From positions 2,418,001-2,482,000 of the forward strand of contig NZ_CP053928.1 of assembly GCF_014108865.1 (NCBI RefSeq): a stretch of DNA of 64,000 nucleotides, written 5' to 3'. Of the stretch, positions 63,880 through 64,000 are shown piece by piece. Made by a program: the position numbers and the translations under genes. Origin of the DNA: Nocardioides sp. WS12. Lineage in GTDB: Bacteria; Actinomycetota; Actinomycetes; Propionibacteriales; Nocardioidaceae. The notes beneath the pieces are model-generated. The model did no database searches and was not told where the DNA came from. It saw only the letters and a list, made by a program, of their open reading frames with translations. Every line of letters starts with the position of its first letter. Positions within the stretch are counted from its first letter, which is position 1.

Positions 63880-64000
63880 ATGGCCGTATCGCTGCGTGAG
63901 TACCGCGCGCGGATCAAGTCGACCGAGTCGATGAAGAAGATCACGCGCGCCATGGAGCTCATTGCTGCGTCCCGGATCATCAAGGCGCAGCAGAAGGCCG
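63880..64000 (+). CDS. atpG: ATP synthase subunit gamma, first 40 codons
   Basis: The ATG at 63880 is three bases after atpA. The visible part starts MAVSLREYRARIKSTESM and continues KKITRAMELIAASRI, the conserved N-terminal helix of gamma that forms the rotor shaft. The gene is cut by the window end. Confidence 0.95.
   Translation, partial: MAVSLREYRARIKSTESMKKITRAMELIAASRIIKAQQKA

Overview
The window is chromosomal DNA from a high-GC actinobacterium, most likely of the Nocardioides/Nocardioidaceae type. This is inferred from gene content and order, not from a search. Supporting features are a multifunctional Kgd-type 2-oxoglutarate enzyme, WhiB1, PdtaS, a SigH/RshA pair, a SigF/RsbW pair, nickel superoxide dismutase with SodX, the 24-residue ribosomal protein bL37, a long N-terminal insertion in Rho, frequent GTG starts, and an apparent sunset-type domain on ATP synthase subunit b. 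No insertion sequence, prophage, CRISPR array or rRNA is visible. There is one tRNA, and no gene-free stretch longer than about 300 bases.

Layout. 1-9.8 kb holds redox and stress control: a cut DoxX-like gene, an SRAP protein, a small hydrolase, sigH-rshA, an SDR, a VapBC-type toxin-antitoxin pair, bL37, a hot-dog thioesterase with an acetolactate-synthase-like enzyme, the kinase PdtaS, and whiB1. 9.8-16.7 kb holds rsbW-sigF, a lysine-rich secreted protein, sodN/sodX, malic enzyme, and an ECF41 sigma factor coupled to a carboxymuconolactone-decarboxylase-like protein. 17-22.9 kb holds an MFS exporter, a TetR regulator with a hydrolase, and a divergent ferredoxin-reductase/fatty-acid-desaturase pair with two matching operator palindromes. 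22.9-28.8 kb is the fructose phosphotransferase locus (ptsI, fruR-fruK-fruA-ptsH). 28.8-32.1 kb encodes three exported proteins of unknown function, two sharing a C-terminal cysteine motif. 32.2-36.4 kb is a TetR-controlled lipid-type cluster with an MMPL transporter. 36.4-43.7 kb carries kgd with a small coupled gene, a lipoprotein, an LCP protein, rnhA and purT. 43.8-52 kb has an unusual palindrome cluster, tRNA-Arg, argS-lysA, soxR with its divergent quinone oxidoreductase, and hom-thrC-thrB. 52.2-64 kb is rho, rpmE, prfA, prmC, tsaC, wecA and the ATP synthase operon up to the first codons of atpG.

How the parts work together. The first 16 kb groups thiol-oxidative, nitric-oxide/iron-sulfur and general stress regulators with superoxide detoxification. 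The 44-52 kb block makes lysine and threonine from aspartate beside arginyl-tRNA charging. The last block couples transcription termination, translation release and its methylation, tRNA modification, cell-wall lipid-linked sugar synthesis and ATP synthesis, in an order common in actinobacteria. Many genes have an A/T-rich hexamer of the form xAnnnT, often TAGGCT, 6-8 bases before the start codon, which points to widespread leaderless transcription. The least explained items are the ATP synthase b-subunit fusion, the exported trio, and the palindromes between purT and tRNA-Arg.
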